From JALQTD01 sp965656785 (lineage in GTDB: Bacteria > Bacteroidota > Bacteroidia > Flavobacteriales_D > Sanyastnellaceae): DNA of 64,000 nt. The DNA lies in contig CBFHLY010000005.1 in the NCBI GenBank assembly GCA_965656785.1, forward strand, positions 55,384-119,383, in the 5' to 3' direction. Every line of letters begins with the position of its first letter. Positions within the stretch are counted from its first letter, which is position 1. The notes under the pieces were generated by a model that searched no databases, was not told where the DNA came from, and was given only the letters and a program-made list of their open reading frames with translations. The position numbers and the translations under genes were made by a program. This document shows, one piece after another, positions 8,299 through 16,715 of this stretch.

Positions 8299-9741
8299 TC
8301 AGTCATACAACCGGGGAATCAGCCAATTGTTCTTGAGGAATGGAGAAAGGGATAGGCCAAACTGGAATCGCATGTAGCGTTCTTCAAGCGCTCCTTCATT
8401 GGCTGTGGTCCGCGTTCCAAATTCTGTACCAAAATGGAATTGCGATGCCGAGCGGCTGCCGAGCATGGGAATGCTGATGCCCGCGGTGAGGGTTTCAAAG
8501 GTCAGCGGTTCGCCATTGAATGCCATGCCGAGGGTGCCGCTTCCCGCTCCCAAGCGGTAAGTGCTCAGCGACCAAACGTTGGTGCGCTGGTTCGACCGCG
8601 CAGGGGTCCACTCCACGCCCATCCGCACCGCTGTGGCGCGATCCCATTCCACCCCGTCGGACAGCAGGTTCACGGATTGTTCCGAGGCGACGGCTGCCCA
8701 ATCTTGCTGCACCCAATCGCCGATGAGGACGAACCTCCGGCCGTTGCCGTTGTTGAAATGGAGGGCGCCGCCGAGCCCGAGGCGAGCGGGGATGAGGCCG
8801 GAGGCACTCACTTGGTCGTTGAAAAACGCCGTGTCGAGAGGGGTGACTATGCCCCCGAGGGTTTGCGTGGTTTCGACGATGCGGATTTGGTCCGTGCTGA
8901 GGTAGGCCGCGGGGCTGTACGTTGAGCCAAAGCGCAGGGAAGTGCTGCGTTGGAATTCGAGTTGGTCGTTGTATTCCGCCCGCAACAGCCATTCGTATTG
9001 CATGCCCAGTTCCAGGCCGGGCGAGCGGTGTTGGTCGGTGGTGCGGGTTCGGTTGTCGAGGAAGGTGGGGTCGAGGATGTCGAGCCGAGTGGTCCGCTGG
9101 ATTTGGCCAAAAACGTAACGCAAACGCGCCCCAAGGAACAGCTGGTGCTTCTGCACTTTGATGCTGTCGGCAGCTCCGGCCGCAATCCAGCCCCCGCGTT
9201 CGAAGGAACGCGCGAGACCGAGGTGCAGTTGGGTCAAACCGCCTTCACCGTCGTACGTTTCGCGCACGAGGCCCATGCCGTCTGCGGAGTACGTGCGCGT
9301 TGCAGCAAATCCCGAGGTGCTGTAGGGGGCCATGCCCAAATTGAAAGCCGACTTCCCGCCCTGACGTTTCACGGCCAAGGAGATTGGCGTGGTGTTGCCG
9401 AATGTGCCGTCGGCGCGCTGGTCACCGAGCCGCAACTCTTGCAAAATGGCTGCTCCACCCACTTCGAAGGTGGTCTTGAGCAGGCCTGCGATGGACGCCG
9501 GGTTTTCCGTGTTGATGAATCCTGCAGGAGCCGCAGCGGTGCCGCTTCCCGCCAGTCCGATGAGCCCGGTGGTGGTGGTGGGATTCAGCAACCCCAATCC
9601 GTTGCGGGAGTAGGGAGAAAATTCCGTGATTTGGCCTTGAGCAGCGGGAATTCCCCATGCCAAGCTCGCGAGCAGCGTGCCCCAAACCAGGGCGAATCGG
9701 GCAGCAGCGGGCACGTTAGATGAGGCGTTTGAGAATGGCAT
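8299..9741 (-). CDS. Outer-membrane beta-barrel protein of unknown function
   Basis: 480 residues with a signal peptide ending near AAQGQ, followed by the order SPYSRNGLGLLNP and a Gly/Ala-rich N-terminal hatch-like segment (NTENPASIAGL). This opening is typical of a Bacteroidota outer-membrane barrel family. Alternating hydrophobic strands run to the C terminus. The ATG at 9741 overlaps the coaX stop by 26 bases. A GTG at 9714, immediately after that stop, would still leave a complete signal peptide, so the start is uncertain. Its fixed place between coaX and the TPR gene suggests one operon. A transport role such as FadL/PorV-like uptake is only a guess. Confidence 0.75.
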   Translation of the reverse strand: MPFSNASSNVPAAARFALVWGTLLASLAWGIPAAQGQITEFSPYSRNGLGLLNPTTTTGLIGLAGSGTAAAPAGFINTENPASIAGLLKTTFEVGGAAILQELRLGDQRADGTFGNTTPISLAVKRQGGKSAFNLGMAPYSTSGFAATRTYSADGMGLVRETYDGEGGLTQLHLGLARSFERGGWIAAGAADSIKVQKHQLFLGARLRYVFGQIQRTTRLDILDPTFLDNRTRTTDQHRSPGLELGMQYEWLLRAEYNDQLEFQRSTSLRFGSTYSPAAYLSTDQIRIVETTQTLGGIVTPLDTAFFNDQVSASGLIPARLGLGGALHFNNGNGRRFVLIGDWVQQDWAAVASEQSVNLLSDGVEWDRATAVRMGVEWTPARSNQRTNVWSLSTYRLGAGSGTLGMAFNGEPLTFETLTAGISIPMLGSRSASQFHFGTEFGTRTTANEGALEERYMRFQFGLSLSPFLKNNWLIPRLYD

Positions 9742-10450
9742 GGTACCCCTTGAGGGTCAAATTTGAGTCCGCAAAAATGAGCCCGGAATCCCGTTCGTGC
9801 AAATATTCAGCGTCGCCGCCTGTCCAAAACTCCTGCAAATCAGGCCAACGTTTGCGAAATTCAGCGATGCGCCCTTGAATTTCCGCTTGCGCTCCGCCCC
9901 AAGCTCCGGCCAGCAGGCTTCCGATGGTATCGGTGCCGATGTGTTCGGGAAGCGTGCTGGTGGGCGCGCTCAATCGGTCGCGCCAATCTTCGACGAGTGG
10001 CAGGTTTGCGGTGCCTGCGTACATCGCCCGAAACCTCAGGTCAATTCCCGGAGCGATGCTGCCCCCATAGAAGGTCCCGTCCGCGACCAGGTCCACGGTG
10101 ATGCACGTACCCGCATCCACAATGACCGACACGGAATCGGGATGCAAGTCGGCCACCGCTGCGGCGTTGGCAATCCGATCCCAACCCAGCGTTTCGGGCG
10201 TGTCGTAGTCCAAATTCAGCCCGCATTCGTTGCGGTTCTGCAAGAAACGAGTGGGGTAGGATTTGAGCACCGCCTCGACCGCTTCATCCAGGACGCCGCT
10301 GGCAGCCACAAGGACGTGCTCCGGCGATCCCGTCGGTACCGTCATCCAGCCCAAAGCGGCTTCGTCGTGCAGGACCTGAGTCAATTCCCCCCCGACGAAC
10401 ACGCCCAGCTTGAGCCGGGTGTTGCCCTGATCGACCACCCAAACCATCAT
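9716..10450 (-). CDS. coaX: Type III pantothenate kinase
   Basis: CoaX phosphorylates pantothenate in the first step of coenzyme A synthesis. The 244-residue protein has the three ASKHA-fold motifs expected: DQGNTRLKLGVF near the N terminus (phosphate 1), DAGTCITVDLV in the middle, and GGSIAPGIDLRFRAM after it. The ATG at 10450 overlaps the gldD stop as ATGA, so the start is well supported; an ATG 12 bases further upstream is possible. It is shorter than many CoaX proteins but complete. Placement directly after gldD indicates translational coupling rather than a functional link. Confidence 0.92.
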   Translation of the reverse strand: MMVWVVDQGNTRLKLGVFVGGELTQVLHDEAALGWMTVPTGSPEHVLVAASGVLDEAVEAVLKSYPTRFLQNRNECGLNLDYDTPETLGWDRIANAAAVADLHPDSVSVIVDAGTCITVDLVADGTFYGGSIAPGIDLRFRAMYAGTANLPLVEDWRDRLSAPTSTLPEHIGTDTIGSLLAGAWGGAQAEIQGRIAEFRKRWPDLQEFWTGGDAEYLHERDSGLIFADSNLTLKGYHAILKRLI

Positions 10451-11028
10451 TGCACCGGCCATTTGAACGTTTCGAGCAGGTGCCGCGTGTCCTCCCGAAC
10501 CCGTTCCAACGAAGGGCGCAGGCTGTCGGGATTGGGTACGTGGTTGAAGTAGAGTGAACCGCGGATGAAGTGGTGGGTGGAATCCGTGGCGTAGAATTGC
10601 AGCGGTGATGCCACCGGGCCGTCCAGTTCGAACAGCACGCCGTACACGCCGTGATCGGGGAAGGCGAAGCGTTTTCTGCCGATTCCCAAGGCCTTGATGT
10701 CGTGGGAAAATGCCATTTGGTGAGCCTCCTCAATGAGCACGGACAAGTCAGCGTCCTGCAAGGGCACCATCGTCACGTGCCAACGCGCTTGCAAGGTTGG
10801 AAACACCACGTTGAACCAGCAGGTGCCATCCGTGCTTTGCTCCCCGATGACCCGTTCAACGGCTGCGAACTGTGGAAGCTCGAAGGAGGCGTCGCATTCG
10901 GGCTGGACGGTGCGGTAGGTGGGAGCGGGATGCTCAATGCGGAAGTAGCCCCGGGGCTTCGGGATGGCGTCCGGGCGACACGCTCCCAACCCCAATGCAG
11001 CGACCAAACCGACCATGACCTTATTCAT
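10447..11028 (-). CDS. gldD: Gliding motility lipoprotein GldD
   Basis: 193 residues with a short signal sequence and lipobox LGAC (Cys17), followed by the segment PKPRGYFRIEHP that opens GldD proteins of Bacteroidota. GldD is an inner-membrane or periplasmic lipoprotein required for gliding in Flavobacterium johnsoniae and linked to type IX secretion. The gene overlaps gldE by 8 bases and coaX by 4, so it lies in a tight operon. The ssb-gldE-gldD order is the one described for F. johnsoniae, which adds confidence to the call. Confidence 0.9.
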   Translation of the reverse strand: MNKVMVGLVAALGLGACRPDAIPKPRGYFRIEHPAPTYRTVQPECDASFELPQFAAVERVIGEQSTDGTCWFNVVFPTLQARWHVTMVPLQDADLSVLIEEAHQMAFSHDIKALGIGRKRFAFPDHGVYGVLFELDGPVASPLQFYATDSTHHFIRGSLYFNHVPNPDSLRPSLERVREDTRHLLETFKWPVQ

Positions 11029-12355
11029 TCCCGTGGTTTTCAGGTAACGTGATTTTTACCCGCAACAGCTTGCGCGAATTCGCCGCATCCACCTGCAAGT
11101 CCACCCCCGCAAAGGAAATGCGTTCGCCGCTGCGGAGGATGCGGCCCGCCTGCTCGGTGATGAATCCGCCCAACGTGTCGCTTTCGCCTTTCGCGGATTC
11201 CCATTCCTCCTCATCCAGGTCCAGCACCCGATAGACGTCGATGAGCGCCGTTTTCGCTTCGAACAAAAAGGTGCGATCGTCGAGGCGTGAGTAGGCCAAA
11301 TCTTCTTCATCGAACTCATCGGCGATCTCGCCAACGATTTCTTCAATGACGTCCTCGAGCGTGATGAGTCCGCTGGTGCCGCCGTACTCATCCACGACGA
11401 TGGCGATGTGCGTTTTGCGCTCCTGGAAGTCCCGCATCAAGTCGTCGATTTTGCGGTTTTCTGGAACGAAAAACGCAGGGCGAATGAGGTCTTGCCACGC
11501 CACGTGTTCCTCCTCGATGCGCGGAAGCAAGTCCTTGATGTGCAGGATGCCTACGAGGTCATCCGGGCTCCCCGAGTGCACTGGAATCCGGGAGTACCCG
11601 CTTTCCACGACGTGCGCACGCAGCACTTCCCAGTCCACGTCGTGCCCGATGGCTTCCATGTCGGTGCGCGCCGTCATCACCTGCTTCGCGTCTTTCGATC
11701 CCAGGGTGACGATCCCTTCGAGGATGCGCTGCTCTTCTTCCGTACGCTCCCCATCGGCCGTCAATTCCAGCGCTTGCTCCAGGTCTTCCACGGACAGCTC
11801 CCGCGTGGTGTTGACCCTCCGATCGAGCCAGCCGCCCAATCGCACCAGCGGCCGCCAAACCGGCGTGAGCAACTGCTGCGCCAGCTGCAACCCTCGAGCC
11901 GTGCGCTCAGCGAAGGCCATGCCGTTGGTCGTGGCGTACACTTTGGGGATCACCTCTCCGAACAAGACGATGAGGAAGGTGACGGCCACCACATGCAGTG
12001 ACCATTGCATCCAAGGTTCGAGGCCTTCGCTGGGGAACAACCGCTCCATCACCACCGTAGATATCAAGATGATGCCGATGTTCACCAAGTTGTTCAATAC
12101 CAAAATGGTGGCGAGCAAATGACGCGGTGCTCGCTCCGAGTCGGGATGCTTCAAGAGGCGGAGCACGCGTTCCGCCCTTGGCTCGCTTTCGCTGCGTTCT
12201 TCGAGCGAATGGAGGTCGGTGGGAGAGAGCGAAAAGAAGGCCACCTCCGAGCCGGAAATGAGGGCGCTCACGAGCAGCAGCAGGGCCACCGAAATCCACG
12301 GCAGCCAAGAGCTGGGTTCGGCAGGGATTTGGGCCAGGACCAAACTCATGGACAT
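11021..12355 (-). CDS. gldE: Gliding motility protein GldE (CNNM/CorC family)
   Basis: 444 residues: DUF21 membrane domain (about 20-200, with SALISGSEVAFFSLS), two CBS domains (about 210-345, with VVDEYGGTSGLITLEDVIEE) and a C-terminal CorC_HlyC domain. The call as GldE rather than a generic CorC rests on its place between ssb and gldD. The frame extends to 12370 through a TTG, but the ATG at 12355 is preferred. It is a paralogue of the protein encoded at 4750-6039. In F. johnsoniae GldE supports GldD function and is less essential for gliding than other Gld proteins. Confidence 0.9.
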   Translation of the reverse strand: MSMSLVLAQIPAEPSSWLPWISVALLLLVSALISGSEVAFFSLSPTDLHSLEERSESEPRAERVLRLLKHPDSERAPRHLLATILVLNNLVNIGIILISTVVMERLFPSEGLEPWMQWSLHVVAVTFLIVLFGEVIPKVYATTNGMAFAERTARGLQLAQQLLTPVWRPLVRLGGWLDRRVNTTRELSVEDLEQALELTADGERTEEEQRILEGIVTLGSKDAKQVMTARTDMEAIGHDVDWEVLRAHVVESGYSRIPVHSGSPDDLVGILHIKDLLPRIEEEHVAWQDLIRPAFFVPENRKIDDLMRDFQERKTHIAIVVDEYGGTSGLITLEDVIEEIVGEIADEFDEEDLAYSRLDDRTFLFEAKTALIDVYRVLDLDEEEWESAKGESDTLGGFITEQAGRILRSGERISFAGVDLQVDAANSRKLLRVKITLPENHGNE

Positions 12356-12370
12356 GGGTTCAGTGAGCAA

Positions 12371-12832
12371 TCAAAAGGGGGCGTCCCCTTCCGGTTCCGG
12401 GGCGTTGGGGGCCTCGGGTTGTGCTGCAGGCGCCGAGTTCGCAGGCTGGGCGTCAGCGGCTTCAGCGGGGTGGGGTGGGCGGTTGCCACCGCCTTCACTC
12501 GGCCGGTCCAGGAACTGCATCACGTCCGCCACGATTTCGGTGGTGTAACGCTTTTGGCCGGTTTGGTCTTCCCAAGAACGCGTTTGCAATTTGCCTTCGA
12601 TGTAGACTTGAGATCCCTTACGGAGGTACTGATTTGCCGTTTCTGCGAGGCCGCGCCAGAGCACGATGTTGTGCCATTCGGTTTGCGTGATGCGCTCACC
12701 GGAGTTGCGGTCTTTGTAGGTTTCCGAGGTCGCCATCGGGAAGTTGCACACGGGCACTTGGCTTTGCGTGTAGCGCATTTCCGGGTCACGACCCAGGTTG
12801 CCTACGAGGATGACTTTGTTGATGCCTGCCAT
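12371..12832 (-). CDS. ssb: Single-stranded DNA-binding protein
   Basis: A 153-residue SSB. The OB fold covers about residues 1-108 (opening INKVILVGNLGRDPEMRYT, with WHNIVLWRGLAE and GSQVYIEGKLQTRSW). It is followed by a Pro/Ala/Glu-rich disordered linker and the acidic tip EGDAPF that recruits partner proteins. It binds ssDNA as a tetramer in replication and repair. It is separated from mutY by 67 bases that hold a promoter-like box, and gldE starts 15 bases after its stop. Confidence 0.96.
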   Translation of the reverse strand: MAGINKVILVGNLGRDPEMRYTQSQVPVCNFPMATSETYKDRNSGERITQTEWHNIVLWRGLAETANQYLRKGSQVYIEGKLQTRSWEDQTGQKRYTTEIVADVMQFLDRPSEGGGNRPPHPAEAADAQPANSAPAAQPEAPNAPEPEGDAPF

Positions 12833-12836
12833 GATT

Positions 12837-12844
12837 CAAAGGTA
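12837..12844 (-). promoter_or_regulatory. -7 box (TACCTTTG) upstream of ssb
   Basis: The minus strand reads TACCTTTG, an exact TAnnTTTG match ending 4 bases before the ssb ATG. Transcription from here would give a very short leader and start the ssb-gldE-gldD-coaX run. Confidence 0.5.
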
Positions 12845-12899
12845 GGCCAAACCCCAAATCGCCTGACCCCCTTCGGAGCCGTTTTGTCCACAATTTGGC

Positions 12900-13976
12900 T
12901 CAGTCGATGCCCGCCGTGGCGCGCAGTTCGTCCCAGACCCGTTCGGTCATTCGGGGCCAGGGTTTGGCCTGCGCCTCCTCCCACGTCAACCACGCCCAAT
13001 CCGCCCCCCAATCCGCCCCCGGCCCGTCCACCTCCCACACCCCAAATCGCCCCCAAACCCGCCGGTGGCTCAGCACATGCGCCCTCCCCGGTACCACCTC
13101 CCCCCGCCAAATCGCCCCGGCAACCGGCGCCCGCCACTCCCCACCCGACATTCGCCCCTCCGTCCACGCCCCTGGAAACTCCCACAGCCCGCCCCAAATC
13201 CCCGCCTCCGGCCGCGCCCGCACCGCGACCCGCTCCCCATCGGTCAACACGTGCCCCACCGCGGTCACCTCCACCACCTTCGCCTTCCCCGCCTTCACCG
13301 GTCGCCGCGCGGCCGCTTCCGCCTCACCCGCCGATGCGCACCCTCCCGCCAGCGGGCACTCCCCGCATTTCGGTGCCCGCGGCGTGCACACCAACGCACC
13401 CAGTTCCATCATCGCCTCGTTGTGCCGCCCCGGCGCCCGCCAATCCAACAACCCCTCCGCGGCCGCCTCCACAGCCCGCCGACCCGCCGGCCGGTCCACT
13501 GGCTCGTCCAGCCCCACGAACCGCGCCACCACCCGATTCACGTTCCCGTCCACCGCAGCCACGGCCTCGCCAAAGCAAATCGAAGCCACCGCCGCCGCCG
13601 TGTACGGTCCGACTCCCGGCAATTCCCGCCAGCCCGCGGCCGTCTCGGGAAACACCCCATCGAGCTCCTCGACGACCCAGCGCGCCGCGCGATGCAGGTT
13701 CCGCGCACGGCTGTAATACCCCAGCCCTTGCCACAGTTTCAACACCTCGCCCTCTTCCGCGCGCGCTAACGCCTCCACCGTGGGAAACGCCTCCATGAAC
13801 CGATGCCAATACGCCGTACCTTGATCGATGCGCGTTTGCTGCATGATGACCTCGCACAGCCACGTTCCGTAAGGGGTCGGAGCAGCGCGCCAAGGCAGTT
13901 CCCGGCGGTGTTTTGAGAACCAATCGTTTAGCGCTTGGGTGGCGGCTTCGGCGGGAACATTTTCAGTTTGTTGCAT
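12900..13976 (-). CDS. mutY: Adenine DNA glycosylase (A/G-specific)
   Basis: A 358-residue MutY that removes adenine mispaired with 8-oxoguanine. Visible features are the catalytic Glu43 in EVIMQQT, the helix-hairpin-helix ELPGVGPYTAA (about 118-128), catalytic Asp143 in AVDGNVNR, and the 4Fe-4S ligands Cys197, Cys204, Cys207 and Cys213 with C-x6-C-x2-C-x5-C spacing. A C-terminal NUDIX-like domain follows, with LSHRRVWGRF, for 8-oxoG recognition. The open frame extends far upstream, but the ATG at 13976 puts these motifs at normal distances. The gene is divergent from the HU gene and begins the leftward gene run. Confidence 0.95.
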   Translation of the reverse strand: MQQTENVPAEAATQALNDWFSKHRRELPWRAAPTPYGTWLCEVIMQQTRIDQGTAYWHRFMEAFPTVEALARAEEGEVLKLWQGLGYYSRARNLHRAARWVVEELDGVFPETAAGWRELPGVGPYTAAAVASICFGEAVAAVDGNVNRVVARFVGLDEPVDRPAGRRAVEAAAEGLLDWRAPGRHNEAMMELGALVCTPRAPKCGECPLAGGCASAGEAEAAARRPVKAGKAKVVEVTAVGHVLTDGERVAVRARPEAGIWGGLWEFPGAWTEGRMSGGEWRAPVAGAIWRGEVVPGRAHVLSHRRVWGRFGVWEVDGPGADWGADWAWLTWEEAQAKPWPRMTERVWDELRATAGID

Positions 13977-14005
13977 CACCTGTTTCGTTTTCAGCCGGAT
14001 AACCT

Positions 14006-14013
14006 TATTTTTG
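14006..14013 (+). promoter_or_regulatory. -7 box (TATTTTTG) for the HU gene
   Basis: An exact TAnnTTTG match 56 bases before the HU start, in the 93-base divergent gap between mutY and HU. A weak TTTCG is the best -33 candidate about 18 bases upstream. Confidence 0.55.
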
Positions 14014-14069
14014 CACCCCTCAATTTCAATCCATTGGGGCCTTTTGGTACCGACAAACCTACAAGCAAG

Positions 14070-14363
14070 ATGACGAAAGCAGACATTGTGACCCGCATTG
14101 CAGATCAAACGGGCATGGAGAAACAGGATGTTCAGAACACGGTGGAGGCGTTCATGACGACCGTGCGCGAGTCCGTGGAGAGTGGTGAAAACGTGTACTT
14201 GCGCGGCTTCGGAAGCTTCGTTGTGAAGACGCGTGCTGCGAAAACCGGCCGCAACATCAAGGCGAAGCAGTCCATTCAAATTCCCGCTCACAACATCCCG
14301 TCGTTCAAGCCTGCGAAGGAGTTCGTGGATCACGTGAAGGCAAAAGTTCCCGTACAGGGATGA
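14070..14363 (+). CDS. HU-family histone-like DNA-binding protein
   Basis: 97 residues with the complete HU/IHF fold: helical N terminus (MTKADIVTRIADQTG), the beta-arm signature GENVYLRGFGSF followed by RNIKAK, and a C-terminal helix. These dimers bend and compact DNA. The ATG at 14070 is the first in frame that fits the family. The stop overlaps the next gene's ATG as ATGA. The gene is the first of a rightward set (HU, TPR protein, small basic protein, rng) that appears to be one transcription unit, consistent with a link to growth-related functions. Confidence 0.95.
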   Translation: MTKADIVTRIADQTGMEKQDVQNTVEAFMTTVRESVESGENVYLRGFGSFVVKTRAAKTGRNIKAKQSIQIPAHNIPSFKPAKEFVDHVKAKVPVQG

Positions 14364-14974
14364 GTTTGAAGAAGGGACAGATTGCCCTGTTGGTCGCGGG
14401 CGCTGGGGTGTTTGCTGCGGTGCTGCTCTTGGAGCGCAAACCGTCGAGTTCAGCCGATGCCGCCATCGCCGAGGTGCAGGCGTTCGAGTCGGACACCACC
14501 CTGTCCCCGGTGGACCGGGCCGTTGCGCTGGTCAATGGCCCCAATCCGATGGAGGGGGTGATGATGTTGCGGGAATTGGCGGAGTCGGATCCGCCCGAAG
14601 TGGATGCGGTCGTTTGGTTGGGCATTTTCTCCGTCCAAAGCGGCCAGATCGACAAGGCCCGCGAGCGCTTCACCCAGGTGCTCGGGCTCGAACCCGGTCA
14701 CTTCGAGGCGACGTTTCAACTCGCCTTGCTCGACATGGAAGAGCAAGCGTACGAACGCGCCATCTCGGGCTTTGAAGCGTGCATGGAAAGCGACCCCACG
14801 TTCCACAGCGGGTTGTTCTTTGTTGCGCGATGCTATGACTTTTTGGGCCAACGGGAAGCGGCGTTGAGCCGTTACCACGCCTATTTGCCCTTCGCTCCTG
14901 ACACCGCGGTGACGGCGAGCGTTGAGGGCTTCATTCAACGATTGGAAGCCGGAGAATCCGGTTCATCAGACTAA
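14360..14974 (+). CDS. Membrane-anchored tetratricopeptide-repeat protein
   Basis: 204 residues. A single N-terminal hydrophobic segment (about 8-23, QIALLVAGAGVFAAVLLL) is followed by a soluble part with three or so TPR units, for example SGQIDKARERFTQVLGLEPG and EEQAYERAISGFEACMESDP. The protein is probably anchored in the inner membrane with the repeats in the periplasm, though the topology is inferred. It overlaps the HU stop by 4 bases (ATGA) and ends 12 bases before the small basic protein gene. TPR proteins in this position are seen in other Bacteroidota, but no function is known to me. Confidence 0.82.
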   Translation: MSLKKGQIALLVAGAGVFAAVLLLERKPSSSADAAIAEVQAFESDTTLSPVDRAVALVNGPNPMEGVMMLRELAESDPPEVDAVVWLGIFSVQSGQIDKARERFTQVLGLEPGHFEATFQLALLDMEEQAYERAISGFEACMESDPTFHSGLFFVARCYDFLGQREAALSRYHAYLPFAPDTAVTASVEGFIQRLEAGESGSSD

Positions 14975-14986
14975 AACCATACAGCT

Positions 14987-15076
14987 ATGCCAAGCGGAAA
15001 AAAACGGAAGCGCCATAAAATGGCCACGCACAAGCGCAAGAAGCGTCTGCGTAAGAATCGCCACAAGAAGAAGTAA
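14987..15076 (+). CDS. 29-residue very basic protein, AURKAIP1/COX24-like (possible small ribosomal protein)
   Basis: A short ORF of 30 codons. The product contains 17 Lys or Arg and four His, with the blocks KKRKRHKMATHKRKKRLRK and NRHKKK. Tiny proteins of this kind are conserved upstream of the RNase G gene in Bacteroidota and resemble the AURKAIP1/COX24 family. That family includes the mitochondrial ribosomal protein mS38 and the small mycobacterial ribosomal protein bS22. A ribosome-associated role is therefore plausible but inferred. It lies 12 bases after the TPR gene and 67 before rng, on the same strand. Its codons and composition are far from random sequence. Confidence 0.78.
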   Translation: MPSGKKRKRHKMATHKRKKRLRKNRHKKK

Positions 15077-15143
15077 GGCATAGCTCGGGCTGCGGCAATG
15101 GGTCGTGGCCCGGGCGTCTTGCCTTGCGCAAACCGATTCGCGC

Positions 15144-16694
15144 GTGAGCAAAGAATTGGTCATCAACTCGACGCCTGCGGGCGTCGAAATCGCCTTGGTC
15201 GAAGATGGTGTGCTCACAGAGCTGCACCGGGATCAGGGAGGGACGGATTATGCTGTCGGAGATATCTATCTCGGACGGGTTAGAAAGGTATTGCCCAGCC
15301 TCAACGCCGCGTTTGTGGACGTGGGGCATGAGCGCGATGCCTTCTTGCATTACTTGGATTTGGGTCCTCATTACCGCACGCAGCAACAGTACGTGAAGCG
15401 GGTGATGGGGGGGAAGCAACCGGTTTCGGATTTGGCCCATTTCAAAAAGGAGCAAGAGCTGGATAAAAAGGGCAAGATCAAGGACGAAGTCAGTGCTTCG
15501 CAATTGGTGCTTGTTCAGGTGGCCAAGGAGCCCATCAGCACGAAGGGTCCGCGCCTTACAGCAGAGGTGACCCTGCCGGGCCGATACCTCGTTCTCGTGC
15601 CATTCAGCGACAAGGTTTCGCTTTCTTCCCGCATCAAAGGGGAGGAAGAGCGCACCCGGTTGCGCCGGTTGATGCAGAGCATTCAGCCTCCCGGATTCGG
15701 AATCATCGTTCGCACGGTAGCCGAAGAGAAGGGCGCTGCGGACTTGCATGCAGACTTGGAGGACCTTGTGAACCGGTGGGCGGAACTGCACAAGCGGTTG
15801 CGCCACGCGAAGCCGGGGAAGCGGGTGCTCGGTGAAATCGATAAAACGAGCGCCGTCCTCCGGGATGTTTTGGCGCCCGATTGCACCGCCATCCACGTCA
15901 ACGAGGTCAAGTTGGCCGATGACGTGCGCAATTACTTGCGGAGCATTGCGCCCGAGAAGGAGGAAATCCTGAAGGTTTCAAAGGACAAGGATTTGTTCAA
16001 CACTCGGAGCATTCACCGGCAGATCAAGTCGGCTTTTGGCCGGCAAGTGAACTTGCGCAGCGGCGCCTACCTCATCATCGAGCAAACGGAAGCCATGCAC
16101 GTCATCGACGTGAACAGCGGCGGAAGGAAGGCCGGTGCAAAGGACCAGGAGGAGAATGCGCTGCACACGAACCTCGAGTGCGTCGATGAAATTGCGCGTG
16201 TGTTGCGGTTGCGCGACATGGGCGGCATCATCGCCATCGACTTCATTGACATGGCCAAGCGCGAGCACAACAAGCAGCTCACCGATGCGCTGAAGGCGGC
16301 CATGGCGAAGGACAAGGCGAAGCACAACATCCAGCCGCCGAGCCGATTTGGTGTAGTGGAGTTGACGCGGCAGCGTGTGCGTCCGGTTGCGAAGATCAAA
16401 ACCGCCGAAAAATGCCCCACCTGCAACGGTTCGGGCGAAGTCGGCGCTTCCATCCTGATCACCGATACCATCGAGAACAGCCTGAACTACCTGACCCAGG
16501 CAGAAGGGCATCGAACGTTGACGCTCGTGGTGCATCCGATCGTGGAAGCCTACTTGAAAGCCGGATGGTGGAAATCCCAAATCCGCAAGTGGCGGAAGCA
16601 GTTTGGAGCCACCATCCAAGTGGAGTCCAACAGCTCCATGGAATTGTTGGAATACCACCTGTTCAATCAGCTTGGTGAGGAGCTGATTACCTGA
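15144..16694 (+). CDS. rng: Ribonuclease G/E family endoribonuclease
   Basis: A 516-residue RNase G that cleaves single-stranded RNA in rRNA maturation and mRNA decay. The order is an S1 RNA-binding domain (about 35-125, with GDIYLGRVRKVLPSLNAAFVD), a catalytic RNase-H-like core with the metal-binding aspartates in VIDVNSGG and IIAIDFIDM, and a zinc-link motif CPTCNGSG. The GTG at 15144 gives the normal N terminus SKELVINSTPAGVEIAL; another GTG at 15105 is in frame but adds unrelated sequence. Its upstream neighbour is the tiny basic protein gene, a conserved arrangement. Confidence 0.93.
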   Translation: MSKELVINSTPAGVEIALVEDGVLTELHRDQGGTDYAVGDIYLGRVRKVLPSLNAAFVDVGHERDAFLHYLDLGPHYRTQQQYVKRVMGGKQPVSDLAHFKKEQELDKKGKIKDEVSASQLVLVQVAKEPISTKGPRLTAEVTLPGRYLVLVPFSDKVSLSSRIKGEEERTRLRRLMQSIQPPGFGIIVRTVAEEKGAADLHADLEDLVNRWAELHKRLRHAKPGKRVLGEIDKTSAVLRDVLAPDCTAIHVNEVKLADDVRNYLRSIAPEKEEILKVSKDKDLFNTRSIHRQIKSAFGRQVNLRSGAYLIIEQTEAMHVIDVNSGGRKAGAKDQEENALHTNLECVDEIARVLRLRDMGGIIAIDFIDMAKREHNKQLTDALKAAMAKDKAKHNIQPPSRFGVVELTRQRVRPVAKIKTAEKCPTCNGSGEVGASILITDTIENSLNYLTQAEGHRTLTLVVHPIVEAYLKAGWWKSQIRKWRKQFGATIQVESNSSMELLEYHLFNQLGEELIT

Positions 16695-16715
16695 TGAAGG
16701 GGACGCCGCATCCGC

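Noticed and set aside
12005..13798. Open frame of 597 codons opposite gldE, ssb and mutY
   Set aside because: Contains long Pro/Ala/Arg runs typical of antisense GC-rich sequence and spans three real genes.
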